Below are positions 1-7,977 of a stretch of DNA of 59,574 nucleotides, piece after piece; the first letter of the stretch is position 1; every line of letters starts with the position of its first letter. Origin of the DNA: an uncultured bacterium (GTDB taxonomy: Bacteria > Verrucomicrobiota > Kiritimatiellia > RFP12 > UBA1067); contig CADCGZ010000046.1 in the NCBI GenBank assembly GCA_902801025.1, positions 1 to 59,574 on the forward strand, given 5' to 3'. Both the position numbers and the translations under genes were made by a program. The notes beneath the pieces were generated by a model, which saw only the letters and a program-made list of their open reading frames with translations, searched no databases and was not told the origin of the DNA.

Positions 1-969
1 GTGCTCCGCGCGGACGACGAGATCGCCGAGCCGTGGCCCCGGGGGGATTCGTATGACGAGATCGTCCTCGCGCGTCGACACCTCCTGCTTCTGCAGCTCC
101 TCGTAGCGCTCGACGCGGGCCTTGGCCTTCGCGTGGCGGCCCGAGGAATTCGTCTGGATCCACTTGAGCTCGTTCTCGAGAAGCTTCTGCCTCGACTTCT
201 CGACCTTCGCCTCGCGCGCGAGCATCGCCTCCTTCTGCTTGAGCCACTCCTCGTAGTTGCCCTTGTAGGGGTAGCAGATGCCGTGGTCGAGCTCGAGAAT
301 CCACTCGGTGACGTCGGAGAGGAAGTAGCGGTCGTGAGTGACGACGATAAGCGTTCCCTTGAACTCCTTCAAGTACGCCTCGAGGCGGAAGGTAGTCTCG
401 GCGTCGAGGTGGTTCGTCGGCTCGTCGAGAAGAAGGACGTCGGGGTTCGAGAGGAGAAGCCGCGTAATCGCGACACGACGGCGCTCACCGCCCGAGAGGA
501 CGCCGACTTGCTTCGACCCATCGGGGCAGCCGAGATCCGCCATGCGCCGTTCGACGAGGTTCTCAAGGTTCCAGTAGTCGTTCGCGTCGATGATCGCCTG
601 AAGCCGCTCCATCTCGGCGGCGGCCTTCGGGTCGTCGAGCTCGCAGCAAAGATCCTCGTAGCGCGTCACCATCGCCTGCGCGTCCGCGACGCCTTCCATA
701 ACCGTTTCAAGGACGGTCTTTGAGTCATCGAGCTCCGGCTCCTGCGGGAGATAACCGACCTTCGTCCCCTTCGCGACCTGCACCGTCCCCATAAGGTCGG
801 TGTCGAGACCCGCGAGTATCTTGAGGAGCGACGATTTGCCCGCGCCGTTCGCGCCGATGACGCCAATGTGCGCACCGTAAAAGAACGAAAGGTTGACGTC
901 CTTCAGAATCGTCTTAGTGCCGACCTGCTTAGTGACGTCGATTAAACTGAACTGGTATTCGCCTGCCAT
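1..969 (-). CDS. ettA: Energy-dependent translational throttle protein EttA (ABC-F ATPase), 3' end cut by window edge
   Basis: The frame opens with ATG at 969 and runs off the left edge, giving 323 of an expected ~555 residues. The first ATPase domain is complete: Walker A GANGAGKSS at about residues 39-47, the ABC signature LSGGERRR, then a Walker B-type VLLLDEPTNHLD. A tower-like insertion lies between Walker A and the signature, and the P-site linker with the family-typical IPPGPRLGD lies near the edge. EttA binds the ribosomal E site and gates the first elongation step according to the ATP/ADP ratio (family knowledge). The second ATPase domain is outside the window. There is no clear ribosome-binding site; an 8-base repeat array lies directly upstream. 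Confidence 0.93.
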   Translation of the reverse strand, partial: MAGEYQFSLIDVTKQVGTKTILKDVNLSFFYGAHIGVIGANGAGKSSLLKILAGLDTDLMGTVQVAKGTKVGYLPQEPELDDSKTVLETVMEGVADAQAMVTRYEDLCCELDDPKAAAEMERLQAIIDANDYWNLENLVERRMADLGCPDGSKQVGVLSGGERRRVAITRLLLSNPDVLLLDEPTNHLDAETTFRLEAYLKEFKGTLIVVTHDRYFLSDVTEWILELDHGICYPYKGNYEEWLKQKEAMLAREAKVEKSRQKLLENELKWIQTNSSGRHAKAKARVERYEELQKQEVSTREDDLVIRIPPGPRLGDLVVRAEH

Positions 970-1010
970 AAAAAGTTGAAAAGTTGAAAGGTTGAAATGT
1001 TGAAAAGTTG
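970..1010 (-). repeat. Octamer array (NGTTGAAA) in the ettA leader
   Basis: About 4.6 units of 8 bases (AGTTGAAA, AGTTGAAA, GGTTGAAA, TGTTGAAA, AGTTG) fill the gap between the ettA start and the end of the upstream glycosidase gene. A TATAAT on the minus strand (1016-1021) lies just upstream, so the array would form most of the ettA 5' leader. The same unit recurs at 7879-7975 and 11435-11498. Confidence 0.9.
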
Positions 1011-1023
1011 CGGGAATTATACA

Positions 1024-4000
1024 CTATTTCATCGGTGAAAGGCAATGCTCTTGACGGGTGATTACGACAGGCCCAACGAGCCCCGATTTCAGCACCGGGC
1101 GCTTGGAAGCGTCGAGTTTCTGGTAGTTCATGTCTACCATGTTTATGTCGGTGAAGTATTTCCAGTCGACCTTGTTCAAGTCGTTCCACCTGAGCCGGTT
1201 GGAGCCGAGGTTCGTGACCTCGACCTCGAGGACGTTGCCCTTCTCCTTGAGGACTCCCGCCGGAATGGGAAAGTCGTAGGGCGGCATAAACCTGACGCCG
1301 AGATCGCGCCCGTTGAGCTTCACGCGCGCGATTTCACGCACTTCGCCAAGGGATAACGAAGTTCCCTCCGACGCATCGAACTCCGTCTTGTAGAGCATCG
1401 TCCCCGAGAAGAACTTGTCGAACGTCTCCCAACCGACAAGCGCATCGAGCTTGCGCGGCGCTGGAAGCGCGGGCCCTCCGCAGACCGGGGAAACCTCCCA
1501 TGGTCCGGCGAGGGCGATTCCGTCGCAAGTCCTCTCGCCGGCAGCCGTCACTTCGAAGCCATCGCCTACGAGGAAAAGCGAATGTCCTGGAGCGACTTCA
1601 ACCGCCTCGCGCCGCGCCGTCTCGATGTTGCCCGAAAGAGGATTCATCAGCCCGTACGGCTTGCCGCCAGCCGCGACGACGCGAGCGACCGTCCCTGTGT
1701 TTACGACGAAATACACCGTCTCGCCGTCCTTCTTCAATCGCGTCGCCAACAGCCCCGACTTCGCATCAAACGGCATCTTCCTAACACTCTTTAACAACTC
1801 GTATCTCGGCGCCTCCGGATCGACCACCACCGCATACTTCTTTGCAAGCCCATCCTTCACCATTCGCGGCGAAACATAGTCAAACGCATAGCCCGCCTCG
1901 TACAGCTCCGTCGCTACCTTGCCGATCTTCTCGCCGTAGAACCATTCGCGATTATGGACAGTCATTTGCGCGACTTCACCCTTGTGCTTCTCGCGGAAAC
2001 TCGTCGGATCCCACAGGATCGCAAGATCGTTGTCGGGCGTCCACGTCTGGAAGAGAGACTGGCACCGCGTGATGTACTTGTTCATCGCCCCCATTTCGCG
2101 CCATATCGGATTCCGTGGATTCATCTCTATAGACGCATAGAAGCACCAGCCTGGCCAGACGGCTTCGACAGGCGAGTAGCAACAGCCATGGAAGAACATA
2201 TGGTTCACACCGGAGAGAAAGAGCCGGTCGATGAACATCTTGATCTCCTGAGGCCGCTCGCAGAAATGCTCGTCGATCCACGTGCAGCTTTCGGAGGAGA
2301 CGAGCTTCGTCCCCTTCACGTGTGCGGCAGACGAGGCGAATTTCGAAATCAGGATGTCACGGTCGTTCTTGCCGAACATCTCGGTCTCCGGGATGTCGGC
2401 AAGCGCATAGAAGTCAAGCCAGTTAGAGGGCGCACCGTGCGCCTCGTTGCGCGTCAAGTACCCGTTCTCACGGCACCAGTCCGTCCAAACCTTGAAGCAC
2501 GCAAGCTGCGACTCGTCAACATCGCCACCATTCTTCGGCTTTGCGCCGTAGTATTCGTAGCTGTCATGGTAGAAGGCACGCGGAGGCATCGCGACGAGGA
2601 TGTCCGCGTCCGCAGAAGCAAGGCCGTCGCACGTCACGCTCTGCGCCGCCTTGCCAAACCACTTGTCGTACTGCGCGACATGAAGCTTCATTGCCTCTGG
2701 GTCGAACGGATCGAGCATGTAGCCCTCGCCGCCAAGCCCGGCGCGCTTCACCTTCATCCCCGAGCTCGCCGCGTGCTCCTTGTCGATCCACGGCCCCCCG
2801 AAGCACCACCCAGCCCCCATCGTGAGGTCGATGCCAAGCCCGTAATGACTTGCAAGCCCTGCCGCCAAGTTCCACGCCTCGATCCACTGAGGGGAAAGAA
2901 GCGGTTTCCAATTTTTCTCGTAGCCACCCTTCGCGCCATAGATCGGAATCACGTGGAAGCCGCCAAAGCCCTTGTCAGCAAGCTCGCGGCACTGATACTC
3001 AAGCCCGGCCTTGTCGACCGCGGAGCCCATCCACCAATTGTAGGCCCAGGGTTTCATCTCCCTTGTCGGCTCAGGCCAGAAGAGAGACAGTGTGCGATTC
3101 GGCGCTGACTTCACCTTACCTACGCCAAGACCGTTGAAGCGGTTTGCCGTTTGGCCATCGGAAACGATCTTGGTGTCGACTTCCTTGACAAACGCTCCAT
3201 TCTTGTAACACTTCACGGAAAGGCCGTCCTCTGACACCATGCGCAATTCGCCTGGGCCAGCGAGCTGGATGTTGCCCTCCTTGCCTCGCCAGAGAATCAT
3301 CGACTCACCCTCGCCGGCGACAACGGTTTCGTCAAAGGCAATGCCAGTCACGCGGCGGACGAAAACGCCATCGGCCACCACGCAAGTTCCCTTGCTTTCA
3401 ACGACGTTTCCCGCAATCAACTGTTCGTGCAGAAACACGAGGTCGCCGTCGCGCCACCTAGCGGGGCAGGCAAACGTCTCACGGCCAAGCAACACGCGAC
3501 GATCCTCACCAAGAGGCCGCTTGCCGAGAAACACGGCGTAGTAGTCATCATCGCCGCCGTCTTTCATCTTGACGATGTCTGCGTGGCCGGTCGCCTGCAG
3601 GGGGCTTCCCGCACCGCGATCGCGGCGCGTGACGAGCGGATTGGTGCGCATGGGCTCGTAAGGTCCCCACACGCTCTTTGACTTCTTGGCTGTCTCCGCA
3701 TGGTAGAAACCCGTGCCGCCTTCGGCATGTAGCAGCACATATTCGCCGTGGATCTTGTAGATGTGAGGGCCCTCCGTATATTCCGCCTTCGGGAAGACAC
3801 CGCAGGATATGTACTCCCTGCGCCCGACAAGCTTGCAAGCCGCGAGGTCGATCTCCTGCACGAATATCTCATTGTGGCCGACCCACTTTCCCTCCCTTGC
3901 GGGCACGTTCTGGGTCCAGTACGCCTTGCCGTCATCGTCGAAGAAGATGCTCGGGTCAATGCCTCCGTCCGCACCTTCGACGTGGACTGGTTCCGTCCAC

Positions 4001-4413
4001 GGTCCGGCGGGGTCCTTCGCCGTGGTCAGGTAGTTCCTGAAGCCGTTCCCGGAATACGTGAACGCGATATAGTATGTTCCATGGCGAAACCTGATCGTCG
4101 GCGCCCAGACCCCGTCGTCGCCGCTGAGCGGCCCGCAGCCCTCCGCATTGGAGTCAACGCTCGTGTATTGCGGCCCGAGGGCATGGCCTGCGAACGACCA
4201 ATCGCGGAAGTTCTCACTGCGGTAGATAGGCAGCCCCGGCCGCCACATGAAAGTCGACGTAACGAGGTAATACGCGCCGTCGTGCCCAAGGCACACGCTG
4301 GGATCGGGATGGAAGCCCGGCAAAAGCGGCTTTGGCGCCTCCGTGCAGACACCCGCAAGTGCCGCGATCATGGCGAATGACAAGACACAAAGTTTCATAT
4401 GACTGTTTTTCAT
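1024..4413 (-). CDS. Secreted GH43-GH106 fusion glycoside hydrolase
   Basis: 1,129 residues from the ATG at 4413, which begins a lipophilic signal peptide (MKNSHMKLCVLSFAMIAALA). Residues ~30-330 form a five-bladed GH43 domain: HPDPS near residue 35 carries the general base, DPSIFFDDD the pKa-modulating Asp, and TEGPHI the general acid Glu. From about residue 443 a second catalytic region resembles GH106 alpha-L-rhamnosidases (KPWAYNWWMGSAV, GFGGFHVIPIYG, GAGWCFGGPW) and ends in a beta-sandwich. The predicted role is removal of arabinose or xylose and rhamnose from plant pectin or arabinoxylan side chains outside the cytoplasm; substrates are inferred. An earlier ATG at 4455 would put 14 residues before the signal peptide and is disfavoured. 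An ATG at 4398 is also possible. Confidence 0.88.
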   Translation of the reverse strand: MKNSHMKLCVLSFAMIAALAGVCTEAPKPLLPGFHPDPSVCLGHDGAYYLVTSTFMWRPGLPIYRSENFRDWSFAGHALGPQYTSVDSNAEGCGPLSGDDGVWAPTIRFRHGTYYIAFTYSGNGFRNYLTTAKDPAGPWTEPVHVEGADGGIDPSIFFDDDGKAYWTQNVPAREGKWVGHNEIFVQEIDLAACKLVGRREYISCGVFPKAEYTEGPHIYKIHGEYVLLHAEGGTGFYHAETAKKSKSVWGPYEPMRTNPLVTRRDRGAGSPLQATGHADIVKMKDGGDDDYYAVFLGKRPLGEDRRVLLGRETFACPARWRDGDLVFLHEQLIAGNVVESKGTCVVADGVFVRRVTGIAFDETVVAGEGESMILWRGKEGNIQLAGPGELRMVSEDGLSVKCYKNGAFVKEVDTKIVSDGQTANRFNGLGVGKVKSAPNRTLSLFWPEPTREMKPWAYNWWMGSAVDKAGLEYQCRELADKGFGGFHVIPIYGAKGGYEKNWKPLLSPQWIEAWNLAAGLASHYGLGIDLTMGAGWCFGGPWIDKEHAASSGMKVKRAGLGGEGYMLDPFDPEAMKLHVAQYDKWFGKAAQSVTCDGLASADADILVAMPPRAFYHDSYEYYGAKPKNGGDVDESQLACFKVWTDWCRENGYLTRNEAHGAPSNWLDFYALADIPETEMFGKNDRDILISKFASSAAHVKGTKLVSSESCTWIDEHFCERPQEIKMFIDRLFLSGVNHMFFHGCCYSPVEAVWPGWCFYASIEMNPRNPIWREMGAMNKYITRCQSLFQTWTPDNDLAILWDPTSFREKHKGEVAQMTVHNREWFYGEKIGKVATELYEAGYAFDYVSPRMVKDGLAKKYAVVVDPEAPRYELLKSVRKMPFDAKSGLLATRLKKDGETVYFVVNTGTVARVVAAGGKPYGLMNPLSGNIETARREAVEVAPGHSLFLVGDGFEVTAAGERTCDGIALAGPWEVSPVCGGPALPAPRKLDALVGWETFDKFFSGTMLYKTEFDASEGTSLSLGEVREIARVKLNGRDLGVRFMPPYDFPIPAGVLKEKGNVLEVEVTNLGSNRLRWNDLNKVDWKYFTDINMVDMNYQKLDASKRPVLKSGLVGPVVITRQEHCLSPMK

Positions 4414-4423
4414 AGGCACACCT

Positions 4424-4432
4424 ATTATATCA
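4424..4432 (-). promoter_or_regulatory. Extended -10 promoter of the GH43-GH106 gene
   Basis: TGATATAAT on the minus strand, 10 bases from the ATG at 4413, so at most a few leader bases are expected. A second TATAAT overlaps just upstream and a TAGGTGYGC direct repeat brackets it. Confidence 0.55.
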
Positions 4433-4555
4433 TTATATGCGCACCTATGTAGCACCCGCTATCGAATTATCAAGGGAAGTTGTACAATCTCGTGGGTCAA
4501 ATTGGTAAGGCAAGCTGTCAAGGTGGAGGATCTTGTCGTGGACCGCGTCCGTCTT

Positions 4556-5191
4556 CTACTCGTCGATCTTGGCCGTGACGATGCCTGGCTCATAGCGCCT
4601 GACGCGAAGACGAGCTCCCAGACGTGTTGCAATGGCCCTGCAACGCTCCTGCTTCTCCACAGAAGTGACGGGCTCGCCAACCACCGTCATGACCACCTCA
4701 GGGACATATCGTGCGGCCTCCTCCGCAAAGCGAAGCATGGCCGGATATGCGGCCTCTCCGAAATGCGGCCTGCATACGGCAAGATACTCGGCGGGATCGT
4801 CCGTGTTTAGCGATATCGAGATGCAGTCAACCTTGCCCGCGAAACGCCGCGCCGTGGGTTCGCCCGCGATAAGATCGGAAAGTCCATTGGTATTGACGCG
4901 GATACGGACATTCGGATGCGCGGCTTTCATGTGCGCAGCGGCGGCGAGAAGCACATCAAGACGTTCGGTCGGCTCACCGTAGCCACAGAACACGCACTCG
5001 CCGAAGCGCTTCCAGTCCCAGGACTCAAGGGAGGCGACGACCTCGTCTATTGTCGGCTCGCGCTCAAGCCACAGCGACGGCGAGCCGTACACCGAGTCCG
5101 CATTGTTGCGCAAACAGAATGTGCAAGCGCAGGGACAGCGGTTAGTGAGGTTTACGTATACTGAGTCTTTGACTTGATATGTGATTGTCAT
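4556..5191 (-). CDS. TatD-linked radical SAM protein
   Basis: 211 residues from the ATG at 5191. Near the N-terminus LTNRCPCACTFC supplies the CxxxCxxC cysteines that bind the SAM-cleaving 4Fe-4S cluster, and GYGEPT follows as the SAM-contacting GGE-like motif. The short length and the start just before the YVNLTNRC strand match the small radical SAM family usually encoded next to TatD nucleases. No tatD gene is visible here. The substrate is unknown. A start at 5251 would add 20 residues without a recognisable role; neither start has a strong ribosome-binding site, so the start is uncertain. The region 4433-4555 holds no gene I can support. Confidence 0.8.
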   Translation of the reverse strand: MTITYQVKDSVYVNLTNRCPCACTFCLRNNADSVYGSPSLWLEREPTIDEVVASLESWDWKRFGECVFCGYGEPTERLDVLLAAAAHMKAAHPNVRIRVNTNGLSDLIAGEPTARRFAGKVDCISISLNTDDPAEYLAVCRPHFGEAAYPAMLRFAEEAARYVPEVVMTVVGEPVTSVEKQERCRAIATRLGARLRVRRYEPGIVTAKIDE

Positions 5192-5290
5192 ACTGTTACA
5201 TAACAAAGTTGCTTTGAGCCAATGTTTACGGACCATAGTTGGCGGTGGCATTCATACGCCTTTACAGTCAGTACGTCCATGGGGGTAAGG

Positions 5291-5680
5291 TCATTTTTCT
5301 TGCGGCATTACATGTTCGCGGATCCAGGCGAGGAGTTCGTCGTAGCCCATGGAGCCTTCGGCGAGCGACAAGCCGGCGTGGACGATCTCCTCGTCGGTGC
5401 ATTGGAGCCTAATCCCGTTCACTTCAAGAAACGTCAGCATCACATACATGCCGATTCTCTTGTTGCCGTCGAGGAACGCGTGATTCGCGACGAGCGACGA
5501 GCCGATGCGAGCCGCTTTCTCCTCTTTCGTTGGATAGAGTTCCTTCCCTTCGAAAGTGGCAAACGCGCTTTCAAGCGCCGACTCGAGAAGCCCCTCGTCG
5601 CGAAGTCCAACGCTTCCGCCCGTTTCCGAGGCGATGTATTGGTGGAGCAGGAGAACCTTGTCTTTGGAGAACTTCGTCAT
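5291..5680 (-). CDS. doc: Doc/Fic-family death-on-curing toxin
   Basis: 129 residues. The Fic-type active-site loop HAFLDGNKRIG is intact, with the His, Asp and Arg needed for nucleotide or phosphate transfer. The leading KVLLLHQYIASETGG and the LRDEGLLESAL segment are typical of Doc, which phosphorylates EF-Tu and stops translation (family knowledge). I chose the ATG at 5680 because it places the start just before the first conserved helix; an upstream in-frame ATG at 5704 is possible. The antitoxin frame overlaps the first 110 bases. Confidence 0.9.
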   Translation of the reverse strand: MTKFSKDKVLLLHQYIASETGGSVGLRDEGLLESALESAFATFEGKELYPTKEEKAARIGSSLVANHAFLDGNKRIGMYVMLTFLEVNGIRLQCTDEEIVHAGLSLAEGSMGYDELLAWIREHVMPQEK

Positions 5681-5843
5681 TTCGCTCGAGATACTCGCCG
5701 CCATCAAGGTCGATTAGAATGTATTTGGGGCGGTTGTTCTTGAATATCACGGACTTGCCGTCCCTTTCCGTCTGCCGAGCGACAGCGGAGAAGTTTTGAT
5801 TCGCCGCCGTCATAGTGACAATCTTGTCGGTGTCAATGAACAT
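5571..5843 (-). CDS. phd: Phd/YefM-family antitoxin
   Basis: 90 residues. The first ~55 (VTMTAANQNFSAVAR, VIFKNNRPKYILIDL) are the Phd/YefM DNA-binding fold. The rest of the frame runs through the doc coding region out of phase and becomes Arg/Gly/Ser-rich, unlike normal Phd tails that cover the Doc active site. Either the toxin-neutralising tail is unusual or an indel has replaced it. A clear ribosome-binding site (AGGAT, 9 bases upstream) supports the ATG at 5843. It is predicted to repress its own promoter with Doc as co-repressor. Confidence 0.8.
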   Translation of the reverse strand: MFIDTDKIVTMTAANQNFSAVARQTERDGKSVIFKNNRPKYILIDLDGGEYLERNDEVLQRQGSPAPPIHRLGNGRKRWTSRRGASRVGA

Positions 5844-5875
5844 TAGAAATATCCTATCTATGTGCCTCAGCGGGT

Positions 5876-5905
5876 ATTATAGGATATTTTAATCCTACTT
5901 GTCAA
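5876..5905 (-). promoter_or_regulatory. phd-doc promoter with overlapping palindromic operator
   Basis: On the minus strand TTGACA (5900-5905) and TATAAT (5876-5881) are separated by 18 bases. The spacer holds AGGAT-N6-ATCCT (5881-5896), a perfect 5-base inverted repeat, and a further AGGAT half-site lies near the ribosome-binding site. This is the layout expected for Phd autorepression. Confidence 0.8.
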
Positions 5906-5942
5906 CGCCCGCGACGGTAATCGTGGGGCTGGAATTAGTTTT

Positions 5943-6122
5943 TCATCGAACCACCAGCAGCTCATCCCAGCGGGTCGAGGCGCGTTTGGAGAGTTTCGAC
6001 GACTACTTCGTAACGCCCTTCCACGCTTAGTAGTAGCGGTCGCCATAGTTGCGTTTCGAGTGCCCAATCTCGCCGACGACAATTAGCACTTTCACATCAA
6101 GGCGCAAACCGTTAATTGCCGA
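5943..6122 (-). pseudogene. Decayed reading frame of unknown family
   Basis: One minus-strand frame reads as protein-like sequence (LDVKVLIVVGEIGHSKRNYG, then AWKGVTK, then ASTRWDELLVVR) but has in-frame stops after DRYY and after GVTK and lacks a start. I do not recognise the family. It lies between the two toxin-antitoxin modules, consistent with a decayed accessory gene. No other gene is supported between 5906 and 6124. Confidence 0.35.
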
Positions 6123-6124
6123 GA

Positions 6125-6532
6125 CTACTTGAACGGGTTGACGACGGCCATGCCTCGATAGGTCTGATTAGGATTGAGGTCTTCGGTGACGATTTCGTGG
6201 CAGCCAAGCTTTTCCGCCGTTGCAACGATCAGTGCATCGTAGAACTGAATGCCGTATTCCTCCTTAATATAAAGCGCATCCCTAACGACATCCATCGTCA
6301 CCTCGGTCACCAACAGCGGATAGAACTGCGAGACCCATTCGTCGATTTCGGTCGCCGCAGCATTGAAGCGGGTCTTCATCACGTTGGCGAACTCCGTCAT
6401 CACCTGAACGGAAATGACTCCGTCATGGTTCACCTCCAGCGCATGCTGAATCAGTTCGCGCACGATGTCTGCCTTATGCGGCTCCTGGCTTGTTGCTGCA
6501 TAGACGAGTATGTTAGTATCGAAAAACCTCAT
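6125..6532 (-). CDS. vapC: PIN-domain ribonuclease toxin VapC
   Basis: 135 residues. The PIN acidic residues are visible in FFDTNILVYA (first Asp), MTEFANVM (Glu), FYDALIVATA (Asp) and VTEDLN (Asp), which coordinate Mg2+ for RNA cleavage. The start at 6532 overlaps the antitoxin stop by four bases (ATGA), so the two should be translationally coupled. The RNA target cannot be read from sequence. Confidence 0.9.
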   Translation of the reverse strand: MRFFDTNILVYAATSQEPHKADIVRELIQHALEVNHDGVISVQVMTEFANVMKTRFNAAATEIDEWVSQFYPLLVTEVTMDVVRDALYIKEEYGIQFYDALIVATAEKLGCHEIVTEDLNPNQTYRGMAVVNPFK

Positions 6533-6780
6533 GCCAGACACCTCATCTTCCTTTCGGTCGCCTCCTCGCGGCTCCACTTCCACCCTTTAGGCACCTTCAC
6601 CTGGTGCTCCTTCGCGAACTCGAGGAACTGCTGCGCGCGCGTTTTACGAGACTTTGCAAGTTCCGCGCACTTCGCCTCGAGGCAGTCGCGCACGTACTGA
6701 TTCAGACTTGTGCCGTTTGCCTCGGCCCACTCGCGCACTTCCTGCACGATTTCGGGCGGTATAGACAATGTAATGCTCAT
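6529..6780 (-). CDS. vapB: Ribbon-helix-helix antitoxin of the VapBC pair
   Basis: 83 residues. The N-terminal MSITLSIPPEIVQEVREWA then SLNQYVRDCLEA is a ribbon-helix-helix DNA-binding fold, and the charged C-terminal half would wrap VapC. A good ribbon of purines (GGGAGG) precedes the ATG. First gene of the operon, with its own promoter. Confidence 0.85.
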   Translation of the reverse strand: MSITLSIPPEIVQEVREWAEANGTSLNQYVRDCLEAKCAELAKSRKTRAQQFLEFAKEHQVKVPKGWKWSREEATERKMRCLA

Positions 6781-6792
6781 TTTCGCCTCCCT

Positions 6793-6807
6793 GACGGAAT
6801 ACCCGTC
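6793..6807. promoter_or_regulatory. Inverted repeat in the vapBC leader
   Basis: GACGG-N5-CCGTC lies between the predicted transcription start and the vapB ribosome-binding site. It could be the VapB operator or a small RNA hairpin. Confidence 0.5.
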
Positions 6808-6821
6808 CTACGTTCGCACGT

Positions 6822-6851
6822 ATTATAGCAAACCCGTGTGCAATGCGTCAA
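6822..6851 (-). promoter_or_regulatory. vapBC promoter
   Basis: Minus-strand TTGACG (6846-6851) and TATAAT (6822-6827) with an 18-base spacer, plus the TGC extended -10 element. The remaining 6852-6947 shows no gene. Confidence 0.75.
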
Positions 6852-6947
6852 CGGACTGGTCGGCTATATATATACGAAGAGCCGGCGGCCAACATTCATG
6901 ACCGCCAACCCATTGTAATTTACAGTATAAATACCGCTATTGGAAAA

Positions 6948-7544
6948 TCAAATGTCGCGGCGACCCGCGATGGCGCGCTTTAGGGTAAGGGGGTCAGAAT
7001 AGGCGATGCCGGAGTCGGCGGGAAGCCCAAACGCAAGACGCGTGACCTTGACGCCTGCCCCTTTAAGCACCTCGGCGATGTAGCCGGCCGTTGCGTCGCC
7101 GTCCATGTCGGTCGAAAGCGCGAGAAGAACCTCGGAGACGCCCTCTTCACGCACGCGCGCGACAAGCTCGGAAATCCTAAGCCGCTCGGGGCCCATGCGG
7201 TGCGCGGGCGAGAGTTTGCCGCCAAGCGCGTGGTATCTGCCGCGGAACGCGCCCGACGCCTCGATAGACACTATGTCCGCCGGCTCCTCAACGACGCAGA
7301 CGACAGAACCGTCGCGCGTCGCGTCGGTGCACATGTCGCAAGGATCGCGGTCTATCGTAGTGAACGCGCCGCAACGCGAGCAGCAACGCACGGAATCGTG
7401 GGCCGCCCTCAGCGCCGCGGCGAGAGGTTCCGCGAGACGTGCCGGCTCGCGGACGAGCGCAAGCGCGGCGCGGGAAGCCGAGCGCCGGCCGAACCCCGGA
7501 AGCTTCGCGAGGCACTTCTCCAGCTCGGCGACAGGGGCTATCAT
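6948..7544 (-). CDS. recR: Recombination mediator RecR
   Basis: 198 residues, normal length. The order is a helix-hairpin-helix (LAKLPGFGRRSASRAAL), a four-Cys zinc finger (CSRCGAF and CDMC), and a Toprim domain with LALSTDMDGDATAGYI. RecR works with RecO (and RecF) to load RecA on gapped DNA. It overlaps ybaB by four bases (ATGA), the usual ybaB-recR pairing. The family DnaX partner gene is not adjacent here. Confidence 0.96.
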   Translation of the reverse strand: MIAPVAELEKCLAKLPGFGRRSASRAALALVREPARLAEPLAAALRAAHDSVRCCSRCGAFTTIDRDPCDMCTDATRDGSVVCVVEEPADIVSIEASGAFRGRYHALGGKLSPAHRMGPERLRISELVARVREEGVSEVLLALSTDMDGDATAGYIAEVLKGAGVKVTRLAFGLPADSGIAYSDPLTLKRAIAGRRDI

Positions 7545-7858
7545 TTCCCGAAGAGGCCGCCTGCGCCGCCCGCCTGCATCATCTTCTGCATTTCGGCCTG
7601 CGTCGCATCCTTCGCCTTCTTGAGCGCACCGTTGACGACGTTGAAGAGCATCGTCTCAAAACGCTGGGGCTTGCCCGCCTTGACCTCATCGTAGGCCTCG
7701 GGCGTAATCGCGATCTTGTCGATCGTCATGTCGCCCTTCGCGATGACGGTAATGCCGCCGTTCGAGTACTCGGCCTTGATCTTCTGGATTTCATTCTGGA
7801 TGCGCTTAGCTTCGCTGCGCATCTGCATTGCCTCTTTTATCTGGTCGAACATTCCCAT
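7541..7858 (-). CDS. ybaB: YbaB/EbfC nucleoid-associated protein
   Basis: 105 residues, with the long N-terminal helix (MFDQIKEAMQMRSEAKRIQN), the central beta segment (ITVIAKGDMTIDKIAITPEA) and a Gly-rich tail ending GGAGGLFGK. It binds DNA as a dimer and is commonly co-transcribed with recR. A ribosome-binding site (AGGA) precedes the ATG; the upstream gap is filled by an octamer repeat array. Confidence 0.94.
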   Translation of the reverse strand: MGMFDQIKEAMQMRSEAKRIQNEIQKIKAEYSNGGITVIAKGDMTIDKIAITPEAYDEVKAGKPQRFETMLFNVVNGALKKAKDATQAEMQKMMQAGGAGGLFGK

Positions 7859-7878
7859 AGTGTGGTTCCTGATTTTAA

Positions 7879-7975
7879 AGTTGAAAAGTTGAAGAGTTGA
7901 AAAGTTGAAGAGTTGAAAAGTTGAAGAGTTGAAAAGTTGAAGAGTTGAAAAGTTGAAAGGTTGAAAGGTTGGAGG
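7879..7975. repeat. Octamer array (NGTTGAAR), about 12 units
   Basis: Units alternate AGTTGAAA and AGTTGAAG, then GGTTGAAA and degenerate GGTTGGAG. The array fills the whole purC-ybaB junction and ends two bases from the purC stop codon. Same family as 970-1010 and 11435-11498. Confidence 0.95.
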
Positions 7976-7977
7976 GT

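Noticed and set aside
7879..7975. Possible CRISPR array
   Set aside because: The 8-base units are contiguous with no spacers.
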